DNA from: Acuticoccus kalidii | GTDB lineage: Bacteria; Pseudomonadota; Alphaproteobacteria; Rhizobiales; Amorphaceae | NCBI RefSeq assembly: GCF_021556395.1 | Contig: NZ_JAKGCS010000007.1 | Coordinates: 62,001-126,000 of the forward strand | Reading direction: 5' to 3' | DNA: 64,000 bases | Shown: positions 19,417 to 27,660 of the stretch, piece by piece | Numbering within the stretch: the first letter of the stretch is position 1 | Layout: each line of letters opens with the position of its first letter | Position numbers and translations under genes: made by a program | Notes under the pieces: model-generated | The model's database searches: none | The model's input: only the letters and a program-made list of their open reading frames with translations | Told to the model about the DNA's origin: nothing

Positions 19417-20610
19417 TCAGCCGCCGAGGCCGAGGCGCATCATCGTCCGCCGCAGCGGGGTGATGCCGTGCGCGGCGGCGAGGCTCGCCGTCCGCAGCAG
19501 CGTCACCGGCAACGCACCGGACAGGAGCGAGCGGTTCAAGAGATCGACGCCGATCGTCCGGGTCTCGACATCGAGCCGCCGCTTGCGCGCATAGCGCGTC
19601 GGAAGGCCGACGAGATCGCCGGTCATCCTGGCCGCCTTCAATAGCCCGCCCAGCGTTTCGACATCCCGCAGGCCGAGATTGAGCCCCTGCGCCCCGATCG
19701 GCGGGAAGCGGTGTGCCGCTTCGCCGACGAGGACCACACGGCCTGCTCCGAGCTCCCGCGCGACGAGACCGTCGAGCGGGATCGCAGCGCGCGGGCCGTC
19801 GACGGACATGTGGCCGAGAATGTTGTGGGCGCGCGTCTCGATCAGCCGGGCGAGGGGGCCGGGATCCATCGCGGTGAGCCGCTCCATCGCCTGCGGCCGG
19901 CCGACCCAGACGAGCGAGGACCGATTGCCGGGCAGCGGCACCAGGGTGAACGGTCCGTGTTCGGTGTGGAATTCGGTCGACGTGCCGCCATGCGGGCGCT
20001 CGTGCGAGAGCGACGTGACGAACGCCGCTTGGTCGTAGCTCCAACGCCGCACGCCGAGCCCGGCCGCCTCGCGCACCAACGAATGGGCCCCGTCCGCGGC
20101 GATCACCAGATTGGCCTCGACATCGCCTTCGGGCGTGCGGATCCGGGCCGGCGCGCCGTCCTCGAAGGCGTCCGCGGTCGTCTCGATCCGCAGGGCGCCG
20201 GTCTCTTCGAGCCGGTCGTGGAGGGCGCGGTTCAAGACCTCGTTCGGAATGTTGAAGCCGAACTGGCTGCGGCCGATCTCATGCGAATCGAACGCGATTT
20301 CGGGCGCGCGGGGGAGGCGGCCCGTGTCGTCGACGATGCGCATCGTGATCAGCGGCGCCGCATTGTCCTCCACCCGGCGCCACACATCGAGGCGTTCCAA
20401 CAGTTCGACGGCCGGCATCATCAGCGCCGTGGTGCGCGGGTCGTTGCCGAGCGCCGGCGCGACCAAAGCGACCGGCCAGCCGGCCTCGACGGCGACGAGT
20501 GTCGCGATCATCCCGGTCGGTCCGCCGCCGACCACGGCGATATCGACGGTGGCACGCTGTCCGTCCGCGCGCGCTCCGTCGATCACCGTCCCGTCATCCA
20601 CCGTGTCCAT
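19417..20610 (-). CDS. FAD-dependent monooxygenase, UbiH/COQ6 family
   Basis: 397 residues. FAD site VVGGGPTGM near the N-terminus, AADGAHSLVRE in the middle, and GEAAHRFPPIGAQGLNLGLRD near residue 300, the pattern of ubiquinone-ring hydroxylases. A role in ubiquinone synthesis is likely but paralogues hydroxylate other aromatics, so no specific ubi symbol is given. ATG 20610 has GGAGGGA 4 nt upstream; the frame is open to 20832 but would run across the divergent promoter of the quinone oxidoreductase gene. Confidence 0.88.
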   Translation of the reverse strand: MDTVDDGTVIDGARADGQRATVDIAVVGGGPTGMIATLVAVEAGWPVALVAPALGNDPRTTALMMPAVELLERLDVWRRVEDNAAPLITMRIVDDTGRLPRAPEIAFDSHEIGRSQFGFNIPNEVLNRALHDRLEETGALRIETTADAFEDGAPARIRTPEGDVEANLVIAADGAHSLVREAAGLGVRRWSYDQAAFVTSLSHERPHGGTSTEFHTEHGPFTLVPLPGNRSSLVWVGRPQAMERLTAMDPGPLARLIETRAHNILGHMSVDGPRAAIPLDGLVARELGAGRVVLVGEAAHRFPPIGAQGLNLGLRDVETLGGLLKAARMTGDLVGLPTRYARKRRLDVETRTIGVDLLNRSLLSGALPVTLLRTASLAAAHGITPLRRTMMRLGLGG

Positions 20611-20655
20611 CTGTCCCTCCGCCGTTCCCCCTGGGCCCGTGCCTTGATAGACCTT

Positions 20656-20674
20656 ACGTCCAAAACTAACGTCC
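20656..20674. promoter_or_regulatory. direct repeat in the divergent ubiH-like / qor promoter
   Basis: ACGTCC occurs twice (20656-20661 and 20669-20674) with 13-bp spacing inside the 88-bp gap between two divergent redox genes. This is a candidate regulator site for a shared redox or quinone response; the motif is short and could be chance. Confidence 0.25.
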
Positions 20675-20698
20675 GCGATCGAAATGCGGAGAGGGAAT

Positions 20699-21682
20699 AT
20701 GACGCACGCTATCGTCGTTGAGGAACCCGGTGGACCGGAAGTCCTCAAGTGGAAGACCGTCGACGTTCCGTCGCCGGGGCCCGGGCAGCTCCTTGTGCGG
20801 CACACCGCGATCGGGCTCAACTTCATCGACACCTATTTTCGCACCGGCCTCTATCCGCCGCCCGGCGGGTTTCCGCTGATCATCGGCAACGAGGCGGCCG
20901 GCGTCGTGGAGGCCGTCGGCGATGGCGTCGCGAACTTTGCGCCGGGGGACCGCGTCGCCTATGCGAGCCCCATCGGCGCCTATGCCGAAACGCGCGTGAT
21001 GCCCGCCGACACCGCGCTGAAGCTCCCCGACAGCGTGAGCGACGAGCAGGCCGCCGCCATGATGCTCCAGGGCATGACGGTGCGATATCTCGTCAAAGAG
21101 ACCTATAAAGTGACGCCCGATTCGGTCGTCCTCTTCCATGCCGCGGCGGGCGGTGTCGGCCTCATCGCGGGCCAGTGGCTGAAATCGATCGGCGCGACCG
21201 TGATCGGCACCGTGTCGAGCGAGGAGAAGGCCGAGCTCGCCCGCGCGAACGGCTACACCCATGTCATCAACTACAAGACCGAGGATTTCGTCGCCCGCGT
21301 CAAAGAGATTACCGACGGCAAGGGCGTCGACGTCGCGTATGATTCGGTCGGGCAGGACACCTATCCGGGCTCGCTCGACTGCATCAAGCCGCTCGGCCTC
21401 TGGGTGCCGTTCGGCCAATCCTCCGGGCCGATCAAAAATTTCGCGCTCGGCGATCTGTCCTCCCACGGCTCGCTCTTCACGACGCGGCCGACGCTCTTCA
21501 CCTATGTCCGCACGCGGGCGATGCTGGAGGCGAACGCGGCCGATCTCTTCGATCTCGTCGGCAGCGGTAAGGTGAAGATCAATGTCGGCACGACCTTCCC
21601 CTTGAAGGACGCCGCCGAAGCGCACCGCGCGCTCGAGGGACGACGCACGACGGGCTCGACCGTGCTCGTGCCGGACCGATGA
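20699..21682 (+). CDS. qor: NADPH:quinone oxidoreductase (zeta-crystallin type)
   Basis: 327-residue MDR-superfamily enzyme without the zinc ligands of alcohol dehydrogenases. Catalytic-domain signature NFIDTYFRTGLYPPP and NEAAGVVEAVG, Rossmann motif HAAAGGVGLIAGQWLKSIGA. Reduces quinones by one electron with NADPH; role is usually detoxification. Start ATG 20699 follows GGAGAGGG. Its stop overlaps the start of the M20-fold gene by 4 bp (ATGA), so both are one transcript, divergent from the UbiH-like gene. Confidence 0.92.
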   Translation: MTHAIVVEEPGGPEVLKWKTVDVPSPGPGQLLVRHTAIGLNFIDTYFRTGLYPPPGGFPLIIGNEAAGVVEAVGDGVANFAPGDRVAYASPIGAYAETRVMPADTALKLPDSVSDEQAAAMMLQGMTVRYLVKETYKVTPDSVVLFHAAAGGVGLIAGQWLKSIGATVIGTVSSEEKAELARANGYTHVINYKTEDFVARVKEITDGKGVDVAYDSVGQDTYPGSLDCIKPLGLWVPFGQSSGPIKNFALGDLSSHGSLFTTRPTLFTYVRTRAMLEANAADLFDLVGSGKVKINVGTTFPLKDAAEAHRALEGRRTTGSTVLVPDR

Positions 21683-22866
21683 GTTCTTCCTCTATCGAGG
21701 CCGTGGCCGACGAGGTCACGGCCGATGAGACGGCGCTTCTGAAGGCGCTCGTCGTCCGCCCTACCGAGAACCCGCCGGGCGACACCAACGCGGCGATGGA
21801 GTGGCTCGGCCTGTGGCTTCAGGACCGGGGGCACACGGTCGAGTGGCACCCCTGTCCGGCGCCGTTCGGCCGGCATTATGGCCGCGGCGAGGTGATCAAC
21901 CTCGTCGTGCGCCACACCTTCGGGGCGGGGCCCACGGTGGCGCTCCACGCCCCGCTCGACACGATCCCGGCCGGCAGCCATTGGCGGCACGATCCGTTCG
22001 GCGCCGAGATCAAAGACGGCCTCCTGTTCGGCCGCGGCGCGCGCGACAGCAAGGCCGACATCGTCGCTTATATCTTCGCGTTCGAGGCGCTGATCGCCGA
22101 TCCGGCGGGCCTCTCGGGCACGCTCGAACTCCACATCACCGCGGACGAGGAGAGCGGCGGCTTTCTCGGCCCCGCCTTCCTCCTCAGCCACCATCTGTCC
22201 GCGCCCGATGCGGTGATCGCCGCGGGAACGGCCTATCAGGTGATCGTCGGCCAGGAAGGCGTCCTCCATATGGAGGTGATCCTGCGCGGCCGGCAGGCCC
22301 ACGCCTCACGCCCCGAGGACGGCCACGATGCGATGATCGCCGCGGTGGCGATCCTGTCCGCCCTCACCGACGGCGGGGCGGAGCGGGAGCCGCTGACGAT
22401 CGGCCTCATCGAGGGCGGGCGCGGGGTCAATCTCGTCGCCGACAGGGTGCGCTTCACCATCGACCGGCGTTTGAAGGCCGACGATGACGGGGAGGCCGTC
22501 GAGGCCGCTCTGATCGAACGGATCTCGGCGGTTCCGGTGAACGCCAATGTCGAGGTCGAGTGCCGCCGGCTCCTCCTCGCGGAACCCGTCGAGCCGACCG
22601 AGCGCAGCGCACGGCTCGCCGACACGCTGTCACGCCATGCGGAAGCCGCGCTCGCCCAGCCGGTGCCCGTCGTCTCCGCCCCCGTGGTGAGCGGCGCGCG
22701 CCATTATGCGCTCGCGGGGATTCCGACGGCGCTCTATGGCGTCGGCCCGCCGATCGTCGGCGAGGCGGTGGATTTCTCGGCCGACGAGAGCGTCCGCCTC
22801 GGTGATCTGTCCCGCTCGACGAAGGCGATCATCGGCGCGGTGCGGGAGCTCCTCACCGCGCCGTGA
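21679..22866 (+). CDS. M20-family metallopeptidase homologue lacking several metal ligands
   Basis: 395 residues with the ArgE/DapE fold: catalytic domain, dimerisation domain (from about 190, with GRQAHASRPEDGHDAM) and return to the catalytic domain. By eye alignment with ArgE/DapE, the usual GHxD is APLD (His replaced by Pro92; Asp94 kept), the bridging Asp123 (GARDSK) and Glu157-Glu158 (TADEES) are kept, the next ligand Glu is Gly183 (AAGTAY for the usual vgEPT), and the C-terminal AH ligand is Ala363-Val364. Three of five metal ligands seem lost, so this may be a pseudoenzyme or use another chemistry. Translationally coupled to qor. Usual M20 substrates are N-acyl amino acids or dipeptides. 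Confidence 0.85.
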   Translation: MSSSSIEAVADEVTADETALLKALVVRPTENPPGDTNAAMEWLGLWLQDRGHTVEWHPCPAPFGRHYGRGEVINLVVRHTFGAGPTVALHAPLDTIPAGSHWRHDPFGAEIKDGLLFGRGARDSKADIVAYIFAFEALIADPAGLSGTLELHITADEESGGFLGPAFLLSHHLSAPDAVIAAGTAYQVIVGQEGVLHMEVILRGRQAHASRPEDGHDAMIAAVAILSALTDGGAEREPLTIGLIEGGRGVNLVADRVRFTIDRRLKADDDGEAVEAALIERISAVPVNANVEVECRRLLLAEPVEPTERSARLADTLSRHAEAALAQPVPVVSAPVVSGARHYALAGIPTALYGVGPPIVGEAVDFSADESVRLGDLSRSTKAIIGAVRELLTAP

Positions 22867-22884
22867 CGCGCCGCGCCGCGTCGG

Positions 22885-24105
22885 TCAGCGCACGCTCCAA
22901 TCCGGCGTGCGCACGTTCCGCACGACGAGGAGCGGCACGATCGCGAGGAGCTGGAGCACCAGGAGGATGCTGAGCGCGACCTGGTAGCCCGCTCGTGTCG
23001 CGCCGCCCGCGCCGTTGGGGAAGAAATCGAGGACGATCCCGAAGCCCCACTGCACCAGGAAGGCGAAGAAGAACACGATGAAGTTGACCGTCGTGTTCAC
23101 CCGCCCGGCCATCGCGTTCGGGAAGGACTGGGTGGCGATCCCGTAGCTGAGGACGCCAGCCGAGCCGGTGATGGTGTAGAGGATCCAGAGCGGCGTCGCC
23201 GTCTGCGGGGGCAGGACGATGATGAGAAGCTCGACGAGGGCGAAGGCGAAGCTGCCCGCCACGAAGACGTGCACCGCGTGCCCGGAGCGTTCGGCGCGTC
23301 CGGTGATGAAGCCGAATCCGAGATAACCGATCAAAAGCCCGATCGAGGTGATCGACAACCACATCGCCGCGGTCGCCGAATCATGGCCCGCCGCCTCGCG
23401 GAGCCACGGCCCGGTCCAGAGGCTGACGATCGCCAGCATTCCAGCTTGCGATGTCGCCGAAAGCGGCGCGATCCGCCACATCGCCGGGCTCTTCAGGATG
23501 GCGCCGACCTCGATCGCCAGCGTCTTCATCGGGACCGTTCCGACAGGGTCGTTGCGGCGCGGGACGACGAAGAAGATCATCGCGGACACCACCACGACGA
23601 GGCCCGCGAGGAGGCCGAACATCGCCCGCCATCCGGTGATGCCGAGGAGCCACTCGGTTGGGCCGCCGCCGAGGGAGGCGCCGATCGCGCCGAACGACAT
23701 GTGGATGCCGACGACGAGGGGCACGCGCTCCGGCGAGAACCACCGGCGATAGGCCGTGAAGGGCGCCATCAGGCACATCGCGGCGCCGATCCCCATCATG
23801 ATTCGGCCGAAGAGAAGCTCGGCGAAATCGGTCGCGACGGCGAAGATCACGCAGCCGAGTGCGGCAAGGAGGAGGAGAATGGCCTCCACTCGCCGCGGGC
23901 CATATCGATCCATCAGAATGCCGAAGGGGAGCTGGAAGAGGGCGAAGCCGAGGAAATAAAGGCTCGTCAGAAGCCCCAGCTCGCTGGTCGACAGGCCGAG
24001 CTCCATCCGCAAGGGATCGCCGGCGACGGCGTTCACCACCCGTAGCAAATAGGCGATCAGGTAAGCGAGGGAGAAGGGGAGTAGAACCCTGAGGGCGAGG
24101 ATCAT
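22885..24105 (-). CDS. MFS transporter
   Basis: 406 residues with twelve predicted membrane helices. The loop 2-3 motif is GILMDRYGPRRV, and the first helix region and RWFSPERVPLVVG are typical of the nitrate/sugar-phosphate-like side of the major facilitator superfamily. Substrate unknown. Converges on the M20-fold gene with an 18-bp gap; the flavoprotein gene is upstream on the same strand (59-bp gap), so the two could share a transcript. Confidence 0.88.
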   Translation of the reverse strand: MILALRVLLPFSLAYLIAYLLRVVNAVAGDPLRMELGLSTSELGLLTSLYFLGFALFQLPFGILMDRYGPRRVEAILLLLAALGCVIFAVATDFAELLFGRIMMGIGAAMCLMAPFTAYRRWFSPERVPLVVGIHMSFGAIGASLGGGPTEWLLGITGWRAMFGLLAGLVVVVSAMIFFVVPRRNDPVGTVPMKTLAIEVGAILKSPAMWRIAPLSATSQAGMLAIVSLWTGPWLREAAGHDSATAAMWLSITSIGLLIGYLGFGFITGRAERSGHAVHVFVAGSFAFALVELLIIVLPPQTATPLWILYTITGSAGVLSYGIATQSFPNAMAGRVNTTVNFIVFFFAFLVQWGFGIVLDFFPNGAGGATRAGYQVALSILLVLQLLAIVPLLVVRNVRTPDWSVR

Positions 24106-24151
24106 AGTGCTCTTGTCTTAGCCAGTTGCCGATCAAAGAGGCAATCTGATT

Positions 24152-24163
24152 CCGCACGTGCGG
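24152..24163. other. 12-bp perfect palindrome
   Basis: CCGCACGTGCGG is self-complementary and lies 1 bp after the flavoprotein stop codon and about 46 bp before the MFS start. It could be an operator for the MFS gene or nothing; it has no loop, so it is not a terminator. Confidence 0.2.
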
Positions 24164-24164
24164 C

Positions 24165-25229
24165 CTAATCCGTCGTCAATCGGCGGACGAAGGCGCGGTC
24201 GATCCGGTCCTTCAAACGCCACACGAGGCGGCCTTCGAGGGCGATGCCGTTGCGCGTGCCGATCGCGCGGCGCCCGCCGGTCGACAGGAGGACGAGCCCG
24301 TGACGCTGCAACCGGGCGGCCGGCGGCGGGCGATGCGCTGCGATCGCCTCGATGGTCGCGGCAAGATGCGGCCCGGACCGCACGGAAAAGACCCCGGATT
24401 TCGGACGCGGATCGTCCGCATTGGTGGCGACGTCGCCGGCGGCGAAGACGTTGGGGTGGGAAAGGGACCGCATGTCGGGCCCCACCGCGAGGAAGCCGTC
24501 CGCGGCCTTCGCAAATGGCGTATGGGCGACAAACGCGCCGGGGGCCGGACCGGTGAAGGCGAGGACGATGTCCGCCGGCACCCTCTCCGCGCCGAGCATC
24601 ACGGCGCCGGGCGCGCACTCTGTCACGGTGCCGAGGCGCAGATCGATCGCGCAGGCGGCGAGACGGGCGAGGATGCGCGCGCGAAAGGCGGCGGGGAAGT
24701 CCGGCAGGATCGCGGCACGCTCGATGAGGGTGACGGCGGCGTCCGGCCGCCGCGCCCGCAAGGCGAAGGCGACCTCGACGCCCGCCGCACCCGCGCCGAT
24801 CACCGCGAAGGATGCAGCGGTCTGAAGGTGCGGGCCGAGCCGCTCCACCACCCCCTCGAGCGGGCGTCCGGGGATCACAGAGGGTGCGGCGAGCGGGCCG
24901 GCGCGGCGCGTCTCTCCGCCGGAATTGACGATCAGCGTATCGAAGGACAGCGACCGCCCGTCGGTGAGGACGAGCCGTTCACCATCGGCCTCGCGCGCTT
25001 CGCCGACGACGAGATCGACCTCGTGACGGGCGCAAAAGGGCGCGAGCGGCACCCGGATCGCATCGGCCGGATAGATCCCCTCGATCCAACCGGGCACCAT
25101 TCCGCTATAATGGGTGTGGGGCGAGCGGGTGAGGAGCGTGATGCGCGCATTCGCGGGCGTCCGGCCGAGTTCGCAAAGGGCGACGAGCGCGGCGGGACCC
25201 GCGCCCGCGATCACGATATGTGTCGGCAT
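24165..25229 (-). CDS. FAD-dependent pyridine nucleotide-disulfide oxidoreductase (NDH-2/SelD-N-terminal-like)
   Basis: 354 residues with two Rossmann units: N-terminal IAGAGPAALVAL, second VIGAGAAGVEVAFAL at about 165, and the FAD-closing motif NVFAAGDVA near 285. The segment HTHYSGMVPGWIEGIY is typical of the flavoprotein family that in some bacteria is fused to selenide water dikinase; no SelD part is present here. Likely an NAD(P)H dehydrogenase of unknown acceptor. Start 25229 follows GGGA; an ATG at 25250 is possible. Divergent from ntrY with a 97-bp gap. Confidence 0.85.
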   Translation of the reverse strand: MPTHIVIAGAGPAALVALCELGRTPANARITLLTRSPHTHYSGMVPGWIEGIYPADAIRVPLAPFCARHEVDLVVGEAREADGERLVLTDGRSLSFDTLIVNSGGETRRAGPLAAPSVIPGRPLEGVVERLGPHLQTAASFAVIGAGAAGVEVAFALRARRPDAAVTLIERAAILPDFPAAFRARILARLAACAIDLRLGTVTECAPGAVMLGAERVPADIVLAFTGPAPGAFVAHTPFAKAADGFLAVGPDMRSLSHPNVFAAGDVATNADDPRPKSGVFSVRSGPHLAATIEAIAAHRPPPAARLQRHGLVLLSTGGRRAIGTRNGIALEGRLVWRLKDRIDRAFVRRLTTD

Positions 25230-25326
25230 ACGGGCATTCCCGGTGCGCATCGCCTTGCATTGCTTGACCGAACCATCCGCGGCCCACATACGTCCTCTTC
25301 TTCGCAAGTGAAGTGTAGGAGCGTCC

Positions 25327-27660
25327 ATGAGCGACGCCACCGTTCCTTATAAGCCGCCATTCGATTCGCCCGTGCGCAGCATCGGCGTGGTGCTGATCCC
25401 GCTCGCGCTGCTCGCCTGCGCGGCGACCTTCCTGATCCTGACCGGCCTCACGCCGATCACGCCGACCTCGCGCGTCATCATCGTCGCGCTCCTGATCAAC
25501 GGCGTTCTCGTGATGCTTTTGATGGCCGGCGTCGGTTACGAGATCATCAAGCTCTGGCGGGCGCGCTCGGCGCGGCGCGCGGGGGCGCGGCTTCATGTGC
25601 GGATCGTGGCGCTGTTTTCGATCATGGCGGTGCTGCCGGCCGCGCTCGTCGCCGTCGTCGCGACGCTGACGCTCTCGCGCGGTCTCGACCGTTGGTTCGA
25701 GGAGCGAACGCACGCGATCGTGGCGAACTCGGTCGCCGTGGCAGACGCCTATGTCGGCGAACATGCCGCCGTGCTGCGCTCCGATCTCGTGGCGATGGCG
25801 CGCGACATGGACCGGGCCGAACCGATCTACAGTTTCGAGCCGACCCGGTTCGACGCGTTCTTCCAGACCCAGGCGGGCCTGCGCCAACTGCCGTCCGCCT
25901 TCCTGCTCAACGGGGCGGGCGAGGTGCTGACGAAGACCGTCATCAATCCCGAGATCACCCTCAGAATGCCGCCGCCCGATGCGATGCGCGAAGCGCTGAA
26001 GGGCGAGCCGGTCCTCATTGCGCCGGGCGAGGCGGATCAGGTCGGCGGCATTATGAAGCTCGATGCCTACCAGGACACCTACCTCTACATCGCCCGCCTG
26101 ATGGATCCGCAGGTCAACGGCTTCCTGCGCCTGACGCGCGCCAACGCGCAAGAATATATCCAGATGGAGAATTCCCGCCTCGGCGTCTCCGTCGCGTTCG
26201 GGCTCGTCTATGCGGGCATCACGATGGTGCTGCTCGTCTGCGCGATCTATCTCGGATTCGGTTTTGCGAACCGCCTCGTCGCACCGATCCGCGAGCTGAT
26301 CGGCGCCTCGGACGCGGTCGCGAAGGGGGATCTCAATGTCGAGGTGCCCGTGCGCTTCTTCGACGGCGACATCGCCCAACTCGGCGAGACGTTCAACGGG
26401 ATGACCGAGACGCTGCGCAACCAGCGCGAGGAACTCGTCGCCGCGAACGATCAGCTCGACAGCCGCCGCCGCTTCACTGAGGCGGTGCTCGGCGGGGTGA
26501 CGGCCGGCGTCATCGGGATCGACGCCGACGACAAGGTGACGCTCGCCAATCCCTCGGCGCTCAACATGCTCGACCTCACCGGGCCGGAGATCGTCGGCAA
26601 GCGGGTGAGCGAGGCGGTGCCGGAGCTCGCCCCTGTGCTCGACACCAGCGAGAAGCTGGTGCGCCTGCGCGTGAAGCCCGAGCAGATCAGCCTGCGCCGC
26701 AAGGGCCGCGAGCGCACGATCTCCATCCGCGCGACGATCGACCGTGGCGACGTCTCCCGGCCGGGCTACGTCCTCACGCTCGACGACATCACCGATCTCG
26801 TCACCGCGCAGCGGACCTCGGCCTGGGCCGACGTCGCGCGACGCATCGCGCACGAGATCAAGAACCCGCTGACGCCGATCCAGCTCTCGGCCGAGCGCAT
26901 CAAGCGCCGCTATGGCAAGCGCATCGAGGACGATCGCGAAGTGTTCGATCAGTGCGTCGACACGATCGTGCGCCAGGTCGACGATATCGGCCGGATGGTG
27001 AACGAGTTCTCGAATTTCGCCCGGATGCCCGCGCCTGCGATGGAGCGGCGCGACGTGCGCGACGCGGTGCGCGAGGCAGTCTTCCTGCAGGGGATCGGCC
27101 ATGCCTCGGTCGTGACCGAAACGCAGATTCCGGATCGGCCGGTGATCGCCGATTTCGATCAACGCCTCGTGACCCAGGCGCTGTCCAATCTCGTGAAGAA
27201 CGCCGCCGAGGCGATCGAGCAGACGAGCGAGGAGGACCGCGGCGGCGAGCCCGGCCGGATCCGCGTGCGCCTCTATCACAACGAGGCGGGCGAGGTGGTG
27301 ACCGACATCATCGACAACGGGATCGGCTTGCCCAAAGTGGGCCGCGAGCGGATCCTCGAGCCCTACATGACGACGCGCGAGAAGGGCACCGGGCTCGGTC
27401 TTGCGATCGTGAAGAAGATCGCGGAGGAGCAGGGCGGACGAATCGAGCTTCTCGACGCGGCCGCAGTCAGCGACAATAGCCGCGGGGCTTGCATTCGATT
27501 CGTTCTTCCCGGTCTCGAGATCGAAGCGCAGACACAATCGGCCTCACTTGACGGCGAGGCGGTGGCGCGCGACGAACAGACCGAGTCGGCGGCTGAGGGC
27601 CACGACGGCAACGGTGCCGTCGATGGATCGTCGACCGCCTCACGTCAGGTGGAGTGCTGA
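25327..27660 (+). CDS. ntrY: nitrogen regulation sensor histidine kinase NtrY
   Basis: 777-residue membrane kinase: four or so hydrophobic segments (about 20-42, 48-72, 90-118 and 290-320) around a periplasmic sensor, HAMP (about 320-375), PAS (about 390-490), then dimerisation/phosphoacceptor domain with RRIAHEIKNPLTPIQLSAER and ATPase domain with LSNLVKNAAEAIE, DNGIGLP and GTGLGLAI. Phosphorylates NtrX; in Alphaproteobacteria the pair responds to nitrogen, redox and envelope signals. The C-terminal 50 residues are unconserved and polar. Stop overlaps the ntrX start (TGATG). Confidence 0.96.
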   Translation: MSDATVPYKPPFDSPVRSIGVVLIPLALLACAATFLILTGLTPITPTSRVIIVALLINGVLVMLLMAGVGYEIIKLWRARSARRAGARLHVRIVALFSIMAVLPAALVAVVATLTLSRGLDRWFEERTHAIVANSVAVADAYVGEHAAVLRSDLVAMARDMDRAEPIYSFEPTRFDAFFQTQAGLRQLPSAFLLNGAGEVLTKTVINPEITLRMPPPDAMREALKGEPVLIAPGEADQVGGIMKLDAYQDTYLYIARLMDPQVNGFLRLTRANAQEYIQMENSRLGVSVAFGLVYAGITMVLLVCAIYLGFGFANRLVAPIRELIGASDAVAKGDLNVEVPVRFFDGDIAQLGETFNGMTETLRNQREELVAANDQLDSRRRFTEAVLGGVTAGVIGIDADDKVTLANPSALNMLDLTGPEIVGKRVSEAVPELAPVLDTSEKLVRLRVKPEQISLRRKGRERTISIRATIDRGDVSRPGYVLTLDDITDLVTAQRTSAWADVARRIAHEIKNPLTPIQLSAERIKRRYGKRIEDDREVFDQCVDTIVRQVDDIGRMVNEFSNFARMPAPAMERRDVRDAVREAVFLQGIGHASVVTETQIPDRPVIADFDQRLVTQALSNLVKNAAEAIEQTSEEDRGGEPGRIRVRLYHNEAGEVVTDIIDNGIGLPKVGRERILEPYMTTREKGTGLGLAIVKKIAEEQGGRIELLDAAAVSDNSRGACIRFVLPGLEIEAQTQSASLDGEAVARDEQTESAAEGHDGNGAVDGSSTASRQVEC

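Noticed and set aside
25105..27537. 810-codon minus-strand open frame
   Set aside because: Antisense to ntrY, whose kinase boxes are unambiguous.
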